Shown piece by piece: positions 20,896-32,568 of a DNA stretch of 64,000 nucleotides. The notes beneath the pieces are model-generated. The model saw nothing but the letters and a program-made list of their open reading frames with translations. It was not told the DNA's origin and did no database searches. The position numbers and the translations under genes are program-made. How positions within the stretch are numbered: position 1 is the stretch's first letter; the number at the start of each line of letters is the position of its first letter. This DNA is from Cryptomeria japonica (taxonomy: Eukaryota > Streptophyta > Pinopsida > Cupressales > Cupressaceae), in assembly GCF_030272615.1 (NCBI RefSeq), contig NC_081405.1:473958008-474022007 (forward strand), written 5' to 3'.

Positions 20896-23060
20896 TAGGA
20901 AGTGGCTTAGGGGGGTATGTGGAATGCTTCAGGAATAGGATAAGGGGAGGGTTTGGAAGAATAACAAGGGATAATGAAGTGGTTTGCATGAATGCAGGTG
21001 GATTTAGGGATATTGGCATCGAGAGAGAACTGGCCAATGATGCTGAGGTTATATAGGTAGTTAGGGGAAAATGAGATGGAGATATTAAGCACCATAGGAT
21101 TAGATTTTGTCAGCCAATGGCTGAGGATCAGAGTGCATACCGCCATGATTACTGCACTGGTAGAGAGGTGAGATTGCAGGACCTGTACCTTCCATTTGCC
21201 TATAGGAGAAGCCACTATGACACTATTAGATGTATGGAGGATCTTGAAGATCCCCATTCACGACGTCATTCTTGAGTACATGATGGATGCGACAAACTTC
21301 TATGCTCGGTAGGTTTACAAGTGGGATGTGCTGCTTATGATGGATAAGACACAGATGGATTTAGGGAGAGAGATGGAGATCCAACATATTCCTCACCTGG
21401 TGCTTGTGGTCTGTGGACTTTTGAGTGGATGGATGATGCCTAACCTAGGAGGGCATGGATTTCCTATTGGGTGTAGCAGGTGTGTATATTATATGGTACA
21501 TGATTGTGTAGACTATGCATGGGGAGCGGTGATGCTTGCTTAGTTATATCATGATATGCATCTTGTTGTGTATATAGATTATGCGAGTCTATCAGGAGGG
21601 GTTACCTTACTTCATGTATGGGCATGGGAGCACATTGCAGTGACTCAGTCGCTCAGGGTATAGAACAAATGACCTTGATGGCCTTATATAGATCGATATA
21701 GGGGCCTGCTTCACTACAGACAGATAGGGGCTATATGGTTTTGGTGCCGCATTTTTTATGAGCTCATGTAGTTTACATGGCGGTCATTTTTGGACGGCGA
21801 GCAGTGAAGGGGAGACTGGCAATTGCATTGGGTAGGTGTTGAGATGTGGCTTTTTGGTAGATTGATATATGTTATGGAGTACTATACACCTTATAGGGTG
21901 GCCAGAAAATTCAAAGAGGTACATGATATAGTGGGTGATATACCATTATATCCATGGATTAGTCAAGAGGTGGGCTTGTAGGGGCAGAGTGTGAGTCCAT
22001 TGGAGGGGAGGACTAATTTTCAAACTACAACCTACTTGGTCTAGGATGAGTGAAGGTATGCGAGGGAGGATCCAGGCACCACAGGGGGATATAGGAGTTG
22101 GTGGGAGGTGCACCTACCAGTGCGGTTGACCATTCCAAGGGTGTTGGAGGATGATGAGGTGTAGCCAACTGTGGATGAGATAGTCAGAGGGGAGGAGGAT
22201 GCTCCTGGGGATAGGGCTTTGGTGGGAGGATGTAGGGGTTCTGTGAGGCAGAGGAGGGGGTAGTACGAGGGAGAGGGCCACAAGTTGCTATTATAGCATA
22301 GATATAGGTGGTTGTAGCAATGATAGGGTAGGTAGAAGGGGATGAAGAGGGTGGAGGAGATGAGGTAGTGCCAATGGATATTCTTGATGTACAAGCACAA
22401 GACACTAGAGTGGAGGGTGGTGGTAGAGTCTCTCAGGAAAATTTTGAAAAGATCATGGAGGAGAGGGATGATTCTAGAGCGAGAGTTCACTCATTGGAGG
22501 ATGAGCTACATGTGGAGAGCATGAGTGGAGATAGTCTATAGGCAGAGGTGGGGAGCTTACAACAGGAGATTGATGATTTTACAGAGAGCATGCAGATGCT
22601 TAGGACCGAGGTGGATGATTTATGGAGGGAGGGAGAGGAGATAGAGAGGATGCTAGATAAGGTGAGGATAAGGACTGATATTGGGGAGCTACAAAGAACA
22701 TTACAATAGTAGGATGAGGAGCTGGAGATTCTACGGGTGAGGGTGCAGAGAGAAGAGGCAGATGTTACTTGCCTGTGGGGGGAGAGGGACTCAACATGAT
22801 AGATGTTAGTCCCCTCAGGGCTAGGGAAGATGTACTCTGATATGATGTAGAAATAGGAGAGGGTAGGATGAGAGGCTCTGTACTATAGAGGATTATATCA
22901 TGGAGTGGTCCTAGTAGAGCAGAGAGCAGCATCATACACAAAGAGTGTATGTTCTCACAGGACCCACAAATAGCGTCTGACATAGAGCCAACATATAGGT
23001 GGATCGGTGGGTATGAGATCACCTAGGATAGGGGGAGCAGAGGGATCTAGAGGAGGAGGA
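20896..23060 (+). pseudogene. Plant mobile domain (PMD) gene, antisense passenger, decayed
   Basis: The plus-strand translation around 21150-21260 gives CTFHLPIGEATMTLLDVWRI. This is the PMD hallmark of an aromatic-His-Leu-Pro, then G-E, then T-L-x-D-V; the aromatic is preceded by Thr. Further along, LYHDMHLVVYIDYASLSGG, then TLLHVWAWEHIAVTQ, match the W-A-W/Y-E-H/R core. After about 22150 a Gly/Asp/Glu-rich linker and coiled coil (22400-22760) lead to a Ser/Gly tail. Many stops, often TAG, interrupt it and no start is clear. Host PMD proteins such as MAIN and MAIL1 act in silencing and genome maintenance, and PMD genes are known passengers of plant transposons. Here it lies antisense between integrase and the 3' LTR. 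Confidence 0.75.
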
Positions 23061-25143
23061 GGGGATGAGGAGGGGGCTGGAGAGATAGGAGGGGAGAGTT
23101 AGCACCATATGATATTATATATTATTTTTGACCCTTCAGGGCGGCCATTGTACTATGACTGTTATATATTTTTTTTAAAGATATAAATATGCGATATATG
23201 ATTTTTGGTGGTGCTTATGCATGCATGTACCTTATTATGGACATTATTTATTATTTTATGATGTAATGCATTGATAATGATTATGGATGTTTTGTGTTGA
23301 CGTATTTGTGAAGCAGGATGGATGCTTACATATGCCTATACTTATGATATGTTACTGACACTTTGGTGAGTGTGGGATGGATACTTATATATGCATGTGT
23401 TTATGATATATTATTGACACTTTGATGGATGGAATATGGTTGTCTATGTGAATGTGTATGTTTTGGGATTTTATGATGTGTATATATATATTTTTGGATG
23501 ATGTATTATTTTTGGATTTTCTGATGATTTTGAGAACACATAATGTGATTTAACGGATTAATCTATAATGAATTTGAAAGAAAATCTATAATGAAATGAA
23601 CATATACACTATAATGGATAAACTATAAAATGAGAAGTGCAACAAAATTTGAAATGCAAACTAAGTGATAGGTGCACTATACAAAATAAAAATAAATAAT
23701 GCAATAAAATTTGAAATGTAACCTAAATGATGGATAAAAACAAATTTTGAAATGCAACCTAAATGATGGATAAAAACAAAATTTGTGATGCAACCTAAAT
23801 GATGGATAAAAATGAATTTTGTGATGCAACCTAAATGATGGATAAATAATGAATAATGCAACAAATGAAAGATTAATGCAACAGACAAAAATGAGTAATG
23901 CACCTATTATGAATAATGTAGAATTTATTTGAGAATATGCCAATCATAATACAATGACCTTAGGTAGTATAGAAGAACATGGGGGGGGAAAGGGGGGGAA
24001 TTGAGGTCTCCAAGATGTGAAAAGGGGGATATGGTAAGACAATGTGATGATATGGGATGAGTAGGGAGATTTTTTGTGCATAAGATGTGGAAAGCCAACC
24101 TAGTTTGATATTACCAAGGGTAGTCAACACCACTGATTATAGGAACCAGGATGTCATGAAAAACCCAAGGTGTGGACTGACTCTCAGACAAACATGTATG
24201 CCTTGCACACAATCATGCAAGTGTTGATAAACACTAATGTAGGGTTGCTGGTATGTACAAGGGAAACCTTCAAACACACCTTACCACAAAAATATGCCCT
24301 AGTATGTCCTGCCTTCACAACATACCAAGATATAGATTGACCCTAGTAGCCATGGGTAGGAACAGTCATAGGTCAAAGTGATGCAAATCAAAGAAATCAA
24401 GCAAAATCATGAAAACAAGATGCACCAGGTCAACTAACATCTCTTTCCAAGAGTAGGACTTAGGATTGGTAGGTATACTTTTGGATAGGGGAAGGATACA
24501 TCCCAATGGATATGAGTGACTGATTGATGTGATTAAGCAATAGAGTAGATGACATGGACACTTGAGTGTAGACATTTGACTACTGAGACTTGATGGAGTA
24601 CATGTGGGAAAGTGTTTTAATTATGCACAAATCAAGAAGAAGCTTGGGATTGGGAATTAAGCTCAGTTTGGTGGGATGAAAGATCAGTTTGATGGGTTGA
24701 AAGCTCAATTTAATGGGCTAATCCTTATTCATGATTTAGGCAGAGACTCATCACCATGTGGGTGATCAGTCTGTCAAGCATGGCTAAGTGGATGAGGGGA
24801 CAATTTTCATGCTAGGATGAAGGAGAGAAATGATGACATATGAGATGATGGATGTGGTGGCAAATATGGATATCTAATGGGTGAGTGATGGAGACAGAGT
24901 CTGACCTGATAGATGTGGATCCATATTATTTACCTTGATGCCTACAAATAGGTTTTCACCAAGGTACTTACCCATAGTTCCACAAAGTGGTTTTCACCTA
25001 ATGGAAAAATTGATTTCTTTCTTAGTTTTTTTGCCTTTTTTTCATTTTTTTGTATTTTTCTTGATTTTTGATTTTTTTCTTGATGTTTTGATTTTTTTTT
25101 TGAATTTTTAGGATTTTAAAGATAATTGGTGACCTTCTGAGGA
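23061..25143. other. Spacer between the PMD gene and integrase
   Basis: No gene seen. It holds the 36-bp minisatellite, a G-run near 23980-23996, GGTTTTCACC motifs at 24952-24999 (GGTGAAAACC on the minus strand) and a T-rich tract at 25018-25113, which would be an A-rich stretch after the integrase stop in the element's sense. Confidence 0.5.
23711..23850. repeat. 36-bp minisatellite, four copies
   Basis: ACCTAAATGATGGATAAA recurs at 23721, 23757, 23793 and 23829, exactly 36 bp apart. Because 36 is a multiple of three, the minus strand shows a repetitive FIHHLGCI peptide frame (23661-23943). I regard that as a by-product of the repeat. Confidence 0.9.
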
Positions 25144-26240
25144 CTAGGAATAGAATCTCTTCAGGTGCATGATGTTCATAGGCTCATGTAGGGGATCCCC
25201 TTTAGGAGTAGCCAACTGATATGCCCCAGATCCATATTTTGTTGTGATTACATAAGGTCCAAGACAATTGGGCTCAAACTTGCCTTTCTTTTCTCTTTCT
25301 TGGAGGTCTCTCTTATTTTCCATAAGGACAAGATCACCAACTTCAAATTCTTGGGTTCTAAATTTTTTGTTGTAACTCAAGCGTAAGCGATTCTGATATA
25401 CCTGGAGATGGTTTAAGGCCTTGAGGCATCTTTCATCCGCTATTCTAGCTCTTGCAGCTTGGCAACTCTATATTCCTCATCTAGGAGGATATTCTGCAGT
25501 GACACCCTTATGGAGGACAGCTTCAGAGCCAAAGATGAGGGAATATAGAGTGGGTCTTGTGGGTGTGCAGATGGAGGTATGGTAGGCCCATAGAGTAGGA
25601 TGGAGTTAGAGGTGCCAATCATGACCAACTTCATTGACTATCTTTTTAAGAATTTTGATTAAAGTATTATTAGAGGCCTCATCTTGACTATTACCTTGCG
25701 GGTAATAGGGAGTGGAGAAGAAGTGCTGAATATCAAACTTTTGACAGAGCTCTTTAACATCCCGATTTTTGAAAGCTCTGCCATTATCTATGATAATAAC
25801 CTTGGGGATTCCATATCAGCAGATTAAATAGTTCAGAATGAATTTGGAGATCTGTTTACTAGTGGTAAAGGTAAGAGGAATGGCCTCCACCCACTTGGTG
25901 AAGTATTTAGTGGTGATAATGATGAATTTATGACCATTGGAGAATGCAGACTTGATTTTCCCAATGAGATCGAGCCCCCACTGTGAGAAGGGCCAGGGTG
26001 TCATAAAAGGTTACAGATCTTGTGATGGAGCATGAATCTTGTCGCCATGCTTCTGGCAAGAGATGCATTTCTTCACATAATTATATACATCCACTTCTAT
26101 CGTAGGCGAGTAGTATCCCATTTGCAAGAGTGTTTTAGCCAATGTGAGACCACTTTAGTGTGCCCCAGAGATACCTTTGTGCACTTCATGTAGTTCCCAT
26201 TCAACCTCTTGTTTATCTAGACACCTTGGGAGGGAACTAT
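25144..26240 (-). pseudogene. Ty3 integrase with zinc-binding, core and C-terminal parts
   Basis: On the minus strand, a His...Cys-x2-Cys part (KKCISCQKHGDK, about 26060) precedes the core. The core keeps all three DDE acids: WGLDLIG (about 25970), VIIIDNG (about 25790) and QDEASNN (about 25670). The C-terminal part FEVGDLVLMENKRDLQERE...KFEPNCLGPY...MNIMHLKRFYS ends at 25144. Several in-frame stops (for example near 26005 and 25815) inactivate it. Integrase joins element cDNA to the host chromosome. I see no chromodomain after it, which fits Tat rather than chromovirus. Confidence 0.88.
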
Positions 26241-26279
26241 CAAAATTCCTTCTAAATAGGGTGTCTCCAAGGATAGTAT

Positions 26280-26870
26280 AATGGGAACATCAATGGATAA
26301 AGGTTTGTTGTTGGGTTTTGGTGAGGTGTGGGGAAATGGTATTATCTCTTAGGTAAGTGAAGGTTTCCTGATACCAAGGGGATTTAGGACCAATGAGTAT
26401 GCACACCATTTGAAACTCTGGTAGGTCATATGTTGGTATGAGGAGTTGCTCAACCAATAACTCACACTTCTGACTGTGTGTTGGCATTTGAAGGAGGGAA
26501 CCAATAGTGGCCATTGTATCTGCATCTTTATTGTTGGTATATGGAATCTAATCAAACTTGATTGATGTAAAACACTTCTTGAGGTCCTCAATCATACTAA
26601 AATAAGGAATAATCTTGTCATCTTTTGTTTGATACTAATCATTGACTTGTTTAATGACAAGTTGGGAATCACCATAGACATGTAATTCCACTATCTTCCA
26701 TTGGATAGCCAGATGGAGTCCAGTGATTAGTGCTTCATATTTTGTAATATTGTTAGTGCATGCAAAGGCTATCTTGTATTATTTAAGGATACAATATCCT
26801 TGGGGTGTGATTAATAGTATGCCTACCCCCGATCCGTTTTGGGTGCAAGAACCATCAAAATATAATTTCC
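26280..26870 (-). pseudogene. Second (archaeal-type) RNase H domain
   Basis: KLYFDGSCTQNGSGVGILL (near 26850), then KYEAL, GDSQLV and NKDADTMA in order give the D-E-D-D catalytic set. A linker leads to the integrase. One or two in-frame stops and a non-canonical stretch interrupt it. A second RNase H after the RT-linked one is a recognised trait of the Tat group. Confidence 0.75.
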
Positions 26871-27717
26871 ATGTGGAAGATGTAATGAAAGTCATTATGA
26901 ATTCATTTGGAAATTCTGGGAGGATAGGGTGATCACCTAGAAGTGGAGCATTGTCTAGCTGGTATGCTATCACTTGTCCTTTAATTACTTTTCTATCTGC
27001 ATATTTGATGTCGAACTCACTTAGTAACATGACCCATTTAGTAGTTCTGTCAGTGAGAGCAACCTTTGATAAAAGATACTTGAGAGCGTCAATCTTAGCA
27101 ATCAATTTTATTTTATTGTTAAGCATGTAGTTCCAGAGCTTTTGTATGCTAAAGACAAGTGCTAAGCATGCTATTTCAATAGGGGTATAATTGAGCTCAT
27201 ACCCTACTAATGTGCGACTGATATAGTATATAGCATGCTCTTTTCCCTGATCATCTGTCTATGCCAATAATGCCCCCTATAGTAGCTAATATGTACAAAA
27301 TAAGTGGTTGTCCTAGAATGGGAGGCATAATAACCAGAGACGATGCAAGATATTCCTAGAGTTCCTCGAAAGTCTTTTAACATAGGCAGTCCCATTTGAA
27401 TTTGGTATCCCTGCGTAGTAGGTGTGCAAGTGGTTGCGAGATGAAGCATCTAATGGATTGGATCATTCCTTGGAGGCTGCATAACTTTCTGAGGGTCTTT
27501 GGGGGAGGCATTTCCATGATAGCTTTCACCTTTGCAAGATCAATCTCTATGCCTATGCAAGAAATAATAAAACCTAACACTTTCCCAGATGTGATGCCAA
27601 AGATGCATTTCATGGGATTTAGGCAAAGTTTATATTTTTCCAATCTAAAAAATTTGCCTTAGGATAGCGATGTGCTCATGTCTTGTCTTGGATTTTCTTA
27701 GAAGATCATCCACATAA
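26870..27717 (-). pseudogene. RT C-terminus and RNase H, downstream of the YVDD break
   Basis: Begins Y-V-D-D-L-L-R-K-S at 27717, the catalytic Asp pair and what follows, then LNPMKCIFGITSGKVLGFI (about 27590) and the RNase H connection with FISQPLAHLLRR. It ends in KYLLSKVALTDRTTKW...SEFDIKYADRKVIKGQ (about 27050-26950). Stops and frame changes are frequent. The N-terminal half of this RT lies 7.4 kb to the right (35156-35589) because of the nested insertion. Confidence 0.85.
27713..27717. repeat. Target-site duplication CATAA, left
   Basis: Matches CATAA at 35151-35155. On the minus strand TTATG covers the Tyr codon of the RT motif YVDD. Confidence 0.92.
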
Positions 27718-28669
27718 TGTTGGAATCCAATAACATTAAGAGGGGGGGGTGAATCAATGTTATACCAAGAATTCAAATTTTAACCTTATTAAAACATGCA
27801 TACACCAACCGGTATACCGGTACATACATAATTGAAAGAAGTAAAGCAACCAATAATCCAATCACAAAAATGAGAACCATAACACATAGAATTATATGTG
27901 GAAAACCTCAAAGAGGAAAAACCACAATGGGATTTGTGACCCACAATATCAATCCACTGGCCATATGAAGAGATATTACAAAATATAAAGGGCCTGTACT
28001 TGCAGGAAGACTTACAGCCTAGAGAACACTGCTCAATCACAAAAAGAGCCTCACTAACTACATATAAATCCAAAATACAATCTGGAGAAGTGTGTGAACT
28101 ACTAAGATAGCATCTTCTATGCCAGAATATAGTTCTCATTTAAGCTCTGTCTATTTTGGTCTAAAACCCTATACCCTATCCCAGAATAACCCTTACATAA
28201 ATATCCTCACATACATGATCACTCTGATATATTTCGCATCATATCACATCCACATCTCCATTACCATTATAATTCCCATTTTTTTATTACCATGATGATA
28301 TCAAAATGATCTAATCCAACTGACCTATATACCCTATACAACTTATCATGCCTTATGTCAGATTACAAAGATAATTACAATATCAATATACATGTCAGCT
28401 AGATAACATAAATACATGAATATCAAAAACAACTATCGATTCTAGATCCAAGAGATGTTGGCCTCCAATACCAATAACCATATTCTAAACCTTTTTTGCA
28501 TGTATTGCTGGTAACCAAATAAATCCTTCTATCGGCCAGTATCGGTGTCGATGTCTGTGAAGTGCCTATCGGTACATAAATGAACCAAAACATGAAGCCA
28601 AAATAAGATACCATGTTGCCATCAATGAAAACATAATGAAACCAACCAATTGAGTGTCAATTGCCAACA
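27718..28669 (-). repeat. 3' LTR of the nested element
   Basis: Plus strand TGTTGGAATCC...CCAACA, 952 bp, aligning with 34231-35150. Near its left end it has a G-run followed by GTGAATCA (about 27741-27756). The small minus frames inside are not genes. Confidence 0.88.
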
Positions 28670-28683
28670 ATCTTCCCCTTTGG
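28670..28683 (-). other. Polypurine tract
   Basis: The plus strand ATCTTCCCCTTTGG is CCAAAGGGGAAGAT on the minus strand, directly upstream of the LTR start TGTTGG. Confidence 0.85.
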
Positions 28684-28920
28684 CATTGATGGAAACACTC
28701 ATGTGAAAAATGGTCAACGTTTCATTTGCCGGTTTCATCATGCCTACTCCCCCTGAGCTGAATATTCATCAATACAAAATACTCCATACTCCATGTCTCC
28801 CCCTAATGTATACAACTCCCTTTTTTAATTTTTCACATCTATATTGCTCCCCTACCATCAAAAATTCTAAAAATAATGTCAAAGATCCAAAAACTGTACA
28901 ATGAATATCCCAAAAATATC

Positions 28921-31900
28921 TTACCAGAGCTTAACAAATTTGAAAATTTCTAGATATGCCTTCTCAAATAGCTCAAGATAAGTATCCCAACTAGTTTTGA
29001 AAGTGTTAGAAATGGATACAAGTCCATTTAGTATATGAGAAAATGATTCTTTCTCACTTATCTCTGTCAGTGTGGGCTTTCCAACCATATCCATACACTC
29101 CTTCTTGTGTAGACTAAGTGAATCCAACTGGGGACTCATCAAGCCTCTAAGAATTCTGGCTCTTCTTATGATTTTGTCTTTTTCTTTCTCAAGAACAAAA
29201 AATTGGGCTTCAAAAACCAAAATTTGACCATCAATGGATTTAGTCAATGAAGTCATTAATCCATCAAAACAATTAGCTATACTTGCAATTTTCTCCTGAA
29301 ATTCCTTTATCTTCTTATCCACATTAATTGTATGTATATTTATGTTACATCATACTCTATATATATTGTACATTGCTTCAAAGAATTATCTATCAGTTTC
29401 ATCTTTTCATCAATCTTCTTCTTCTTAGATTCAATCACTTGATCAAATGTAGCTCTTTTATCTTGTGTAAACCTCTCTAGTGCTTGCCTATTTGAAATCT
29501 GTAGCAAGGATTGAAAATCCTTTGAAATGTGCTTAGTAATTGTCTTAAGCTTGCCGGATGGGCTCGCTTCTCTATCAATCTTGCACTCTAGGACTAGTTT
29601 ATGTAAAACAATGATAGACTGATCAATAATCCCTTTATTCATAGATCCCTCCTTCATTAATTTTTGTGCAGCCATCATCATAAGTTCAATAGGACTCATC
29701 TCAGTTATGTTTTTCTTTACAACCTACGAGGTGTCAATTGACAACAATGATGGACCTACTACCGGTTCCCTGTCAAATTCCCCTTTCTTCTCCTCTGATG
29801 ATTTATCCTTTATAGCTTCCTCACTTGCACTAGTGGCTTCGCCACTTGGTGCAGTCTCTGTAACTGTCATTTCCTCTATAGGAATTGTAACCTCAACCTA
29901 CACATTTGTATCTAGAGGACTGTTATCCTCAACATTCATATTATGTACAATATCAACCTTTTCACTCTCTATATTTGTTGGTATCTCAAAATTTGTCTCT
30001 ACACTTGTATCTATCAAAGGCTTGATTTTCACTATCTTAATGTTTTTTAAAATTGAGGGTGAAGTGCTCATAATACCTTTTCCTTTTCCTTCAACCGAGG
30101 TGTCTACAGTGTCTGTCATTGATTCTGGTGAAGTAAAGAAAGCTTGGTTCTCTCCAAGGAACTTAACCCATTATTTGTTGGTCTCCTTTATTATCTCACT
30201 TATCCTTCCTAGCATCAAACTACTTATTCTATGTTTGTTGTTAAAGACTTTTCTATCTACCACCTCAAGTGTCCTATCCATTTCCTCTAGAGTAATAAAA
30301 ACACAAATAGATAACAACTCTTGAATTTTCATGTGTTTGTCTTCTTACATTGCTAATAGTCTCCTAGCATCTAACATATCATACAATTCTGCCGGTATTT
30401 GATCTAAAATTTCTATTAAGGCTTTCTTATAAATATCCAAATATAATAATATTGCTTCCTCTACCTCTCTTTGTTCATCATCCTCTAAATGTTCATAATA
30501 AAACTATACATTCTTTAAAATGACATCCTTAGTTATTTCATCTACTAATTTGGCACAAGTTTTTGGTGGAATGATAGTTACATTACCACGTTAAATAGTT
30601 GTATCAATGTCATTCTTCTTCTTTCTTTTAGTAGTATTGGATGGAGCTGAAGGTGTTGATTTTGGTGTTTTGTTCTATGTCGGTAACTTGAATGTAACTT
30701 TCCTGACTGGTTTCTTTTTAGCCTCTACCTTGGTTTCCTCTATTTTCTTCCTTACAACCCTTTTGAATGTCAGTGGTGTGTCATCCTCAGATTCAGACTC
30801 AACTATGATAGACTCAATGAACACTTCTAGTTCTTTCCTCTTCCTTCCTTTCTCTAGGACAACGTCAATTAATTCTTTGATGTATTGTGAAACCTTCTCA
30901 TCAAACCTACTTGATTTTCCTTCCCGCATCTCTCTCTTCTTTTGGTTGAACTCTATTTCAACCTCTTGCATTTTTTGTTTTGCAATACCACAGGGCTTCT
31001 CTGCCTCATCAATAGGTGCATCAATCAACATTTTTGCATAAGCCTCTAAAATTTGTGCATCAACTTCATAGCCCATTTCCTCAATCCAAATCTTCTGGGG
31101 CTTAACCACTTCCATAAGTGTTTCATCCTTCTTCACCATGAAGCATATGTCAGTTGAATATTTCTCAACAATATGCTTAGGAACCCTTTCCCTAGATTTC
31201 ATAGATTTCTGGAATCCCTTAAAATATCCCCATACTTTATCATCTCTTTGACTACCCAATGTATCAATTGACTATTTAAATTATCTCCCTACCAGGATAT
31301 CAAATGCCCATTATCTCTTCCCAAAAATGGGATTGTCATTCATGAAAAATAACATTAAGAAGACAATTAAGTTTCCATATCAGAAATTTCATTTCATTTC
31401 ACCTTTAATCTTTCCTAGGTTTATTAATAATTCATCTAACATCTAACCACATAGATCCAATTTCTCATTTCCTCTCATCATTTTGTAAGCTACAAAAATG
31501 CAGGAGCTAGAAACAAAATTCAATCGGTTTGACTGAGTTACCTTATAACCGATGATCATGCTATTGAATCTAATGTCTATGTCAGTAATAGTGCTTATTC
31601 TCATAGATCTTCTATCAGATGTTGCATTGGTGATTTTATTGACATAATCATAAGAGACCTTCTTGTCTGGACGTTGCCCAACCTCTGGTAAACTAGTTAT
31701 TTCCCTAATGACTTCCTTGGTGATCTTGTAAGGTCTATCCAACTAGATAAACTCTCCATGTACTCTTCTTAAAACATACCTAATGATTTCATCTTCTAAA
31801 TCCTAAATATCTAGAATGTCGGTAAACCCTAAGTCTTCAATATGCTTGTATGTCGATTTGATCTTTCTAAAATCTCCCATAAGCTCACTCATGTACATTC

Positions 31901-32123
31901 TCTTTATATCAAATGTCCCCAAATCCTCAATGTGACAATGTATTTATGCCCTAACATCTTTGACATAAACAACTCCCTTTAGAACATGAGAAAATGCTTC
32001 AACCGAATCTTCCAGGGTAGCCACATGTGGATACCACTTGAAAATTAGCTTGGGATGGTCCTTGACCTCTACAACAGTCAAGTTTTCAACAAAGATAGGA
32101 ATAGATGATGATCTTGCTTCCAT
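28921..32123 (-). pseudogene. Second long gene of unknown family (about 1,070 codons, decayed)
   Basis: Starts MEARSSSIPIFVENL at 32123 and stays in one frame with scattered stops to about 29340. A frameshift then leads to the end at 28921. N-terminal blocks include CHIEDLGTFDIKR, RVHGEFI-LDRPYKITKEVI and MIIGYKVTQSNRLNFVSSS. Next come KYSTDICFMVKKDETLMEV and GYEVDAQILEAYAKMLIDAP, a basic linker (about 30680-30850), an acidic Ser/Thr linker (29760-30120) and a C-terminal coiled coil. The blocks match the gene at 7697-11053 in the same order, so this is a conserved component of the element class. No catalytic motif recognised. Confidence 0.72.
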
Positions 32124-32568
32124 GATTAAATATAAATACCCGATGATTACTTTCGGTGAAACCCTTAACAAATTCTTCCAGTCGCCCGTGAAATTGCTCA
32201 AGAATATTTCTGATCACACTAAATAGCCTTTGATCGCTCTTAATCACTCTTAATCACATTGAAATCACTTTGAATGTAAGGTGATAAAAAATGAAGTGAT
32301 TTTTACCTTTTATCCTCCAAGAAAAACCCTAATCTTTCATTGATATCAATGACTACTAGTGAAAGATACTAGATCTTGAATAGAACAGATCCATACTGGA
32401 TAAGTATCTCCAATGTCTAGAACATCTTCCGGAACCTCTTCCTGGGGCATATGCAACATCTTCATGAATTTTGCCTACCCTAAAGGCATATGCCTTAGTT
32501 ACCAGATGAGCTACCTACTAGTGCAGGAGCAACCTCCTCTATCGGATAAGTAACCGTTACATTCCCAT

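Noticed and set aside
23661-23903. Regular spacing considered as a CRISPR-like array
   Set aside because: Units are directly contiguous with no unique spacers, and the context is a plant retrotransposon.
23661-23943. Minus-strand frame with repeated FIHHLGCI units
   Set aside because: By-product of the 36-bp minisatellite; no start, promoter or family support.
25018-25113. T-rich tract considered as a poly(A) tail of a retroposed gene on the minus strand
   Set aside because: It follows the integrase stop inside an LTR element, is interrupted by other bases and has no flanking duplication.
29707-30324. 205-codon plus-strand Ser/Leu/Ile frame
   Set aside because: Antisense shadow of the unknown gene at 28921-32123, whose homology fixes the minus strand as coding.
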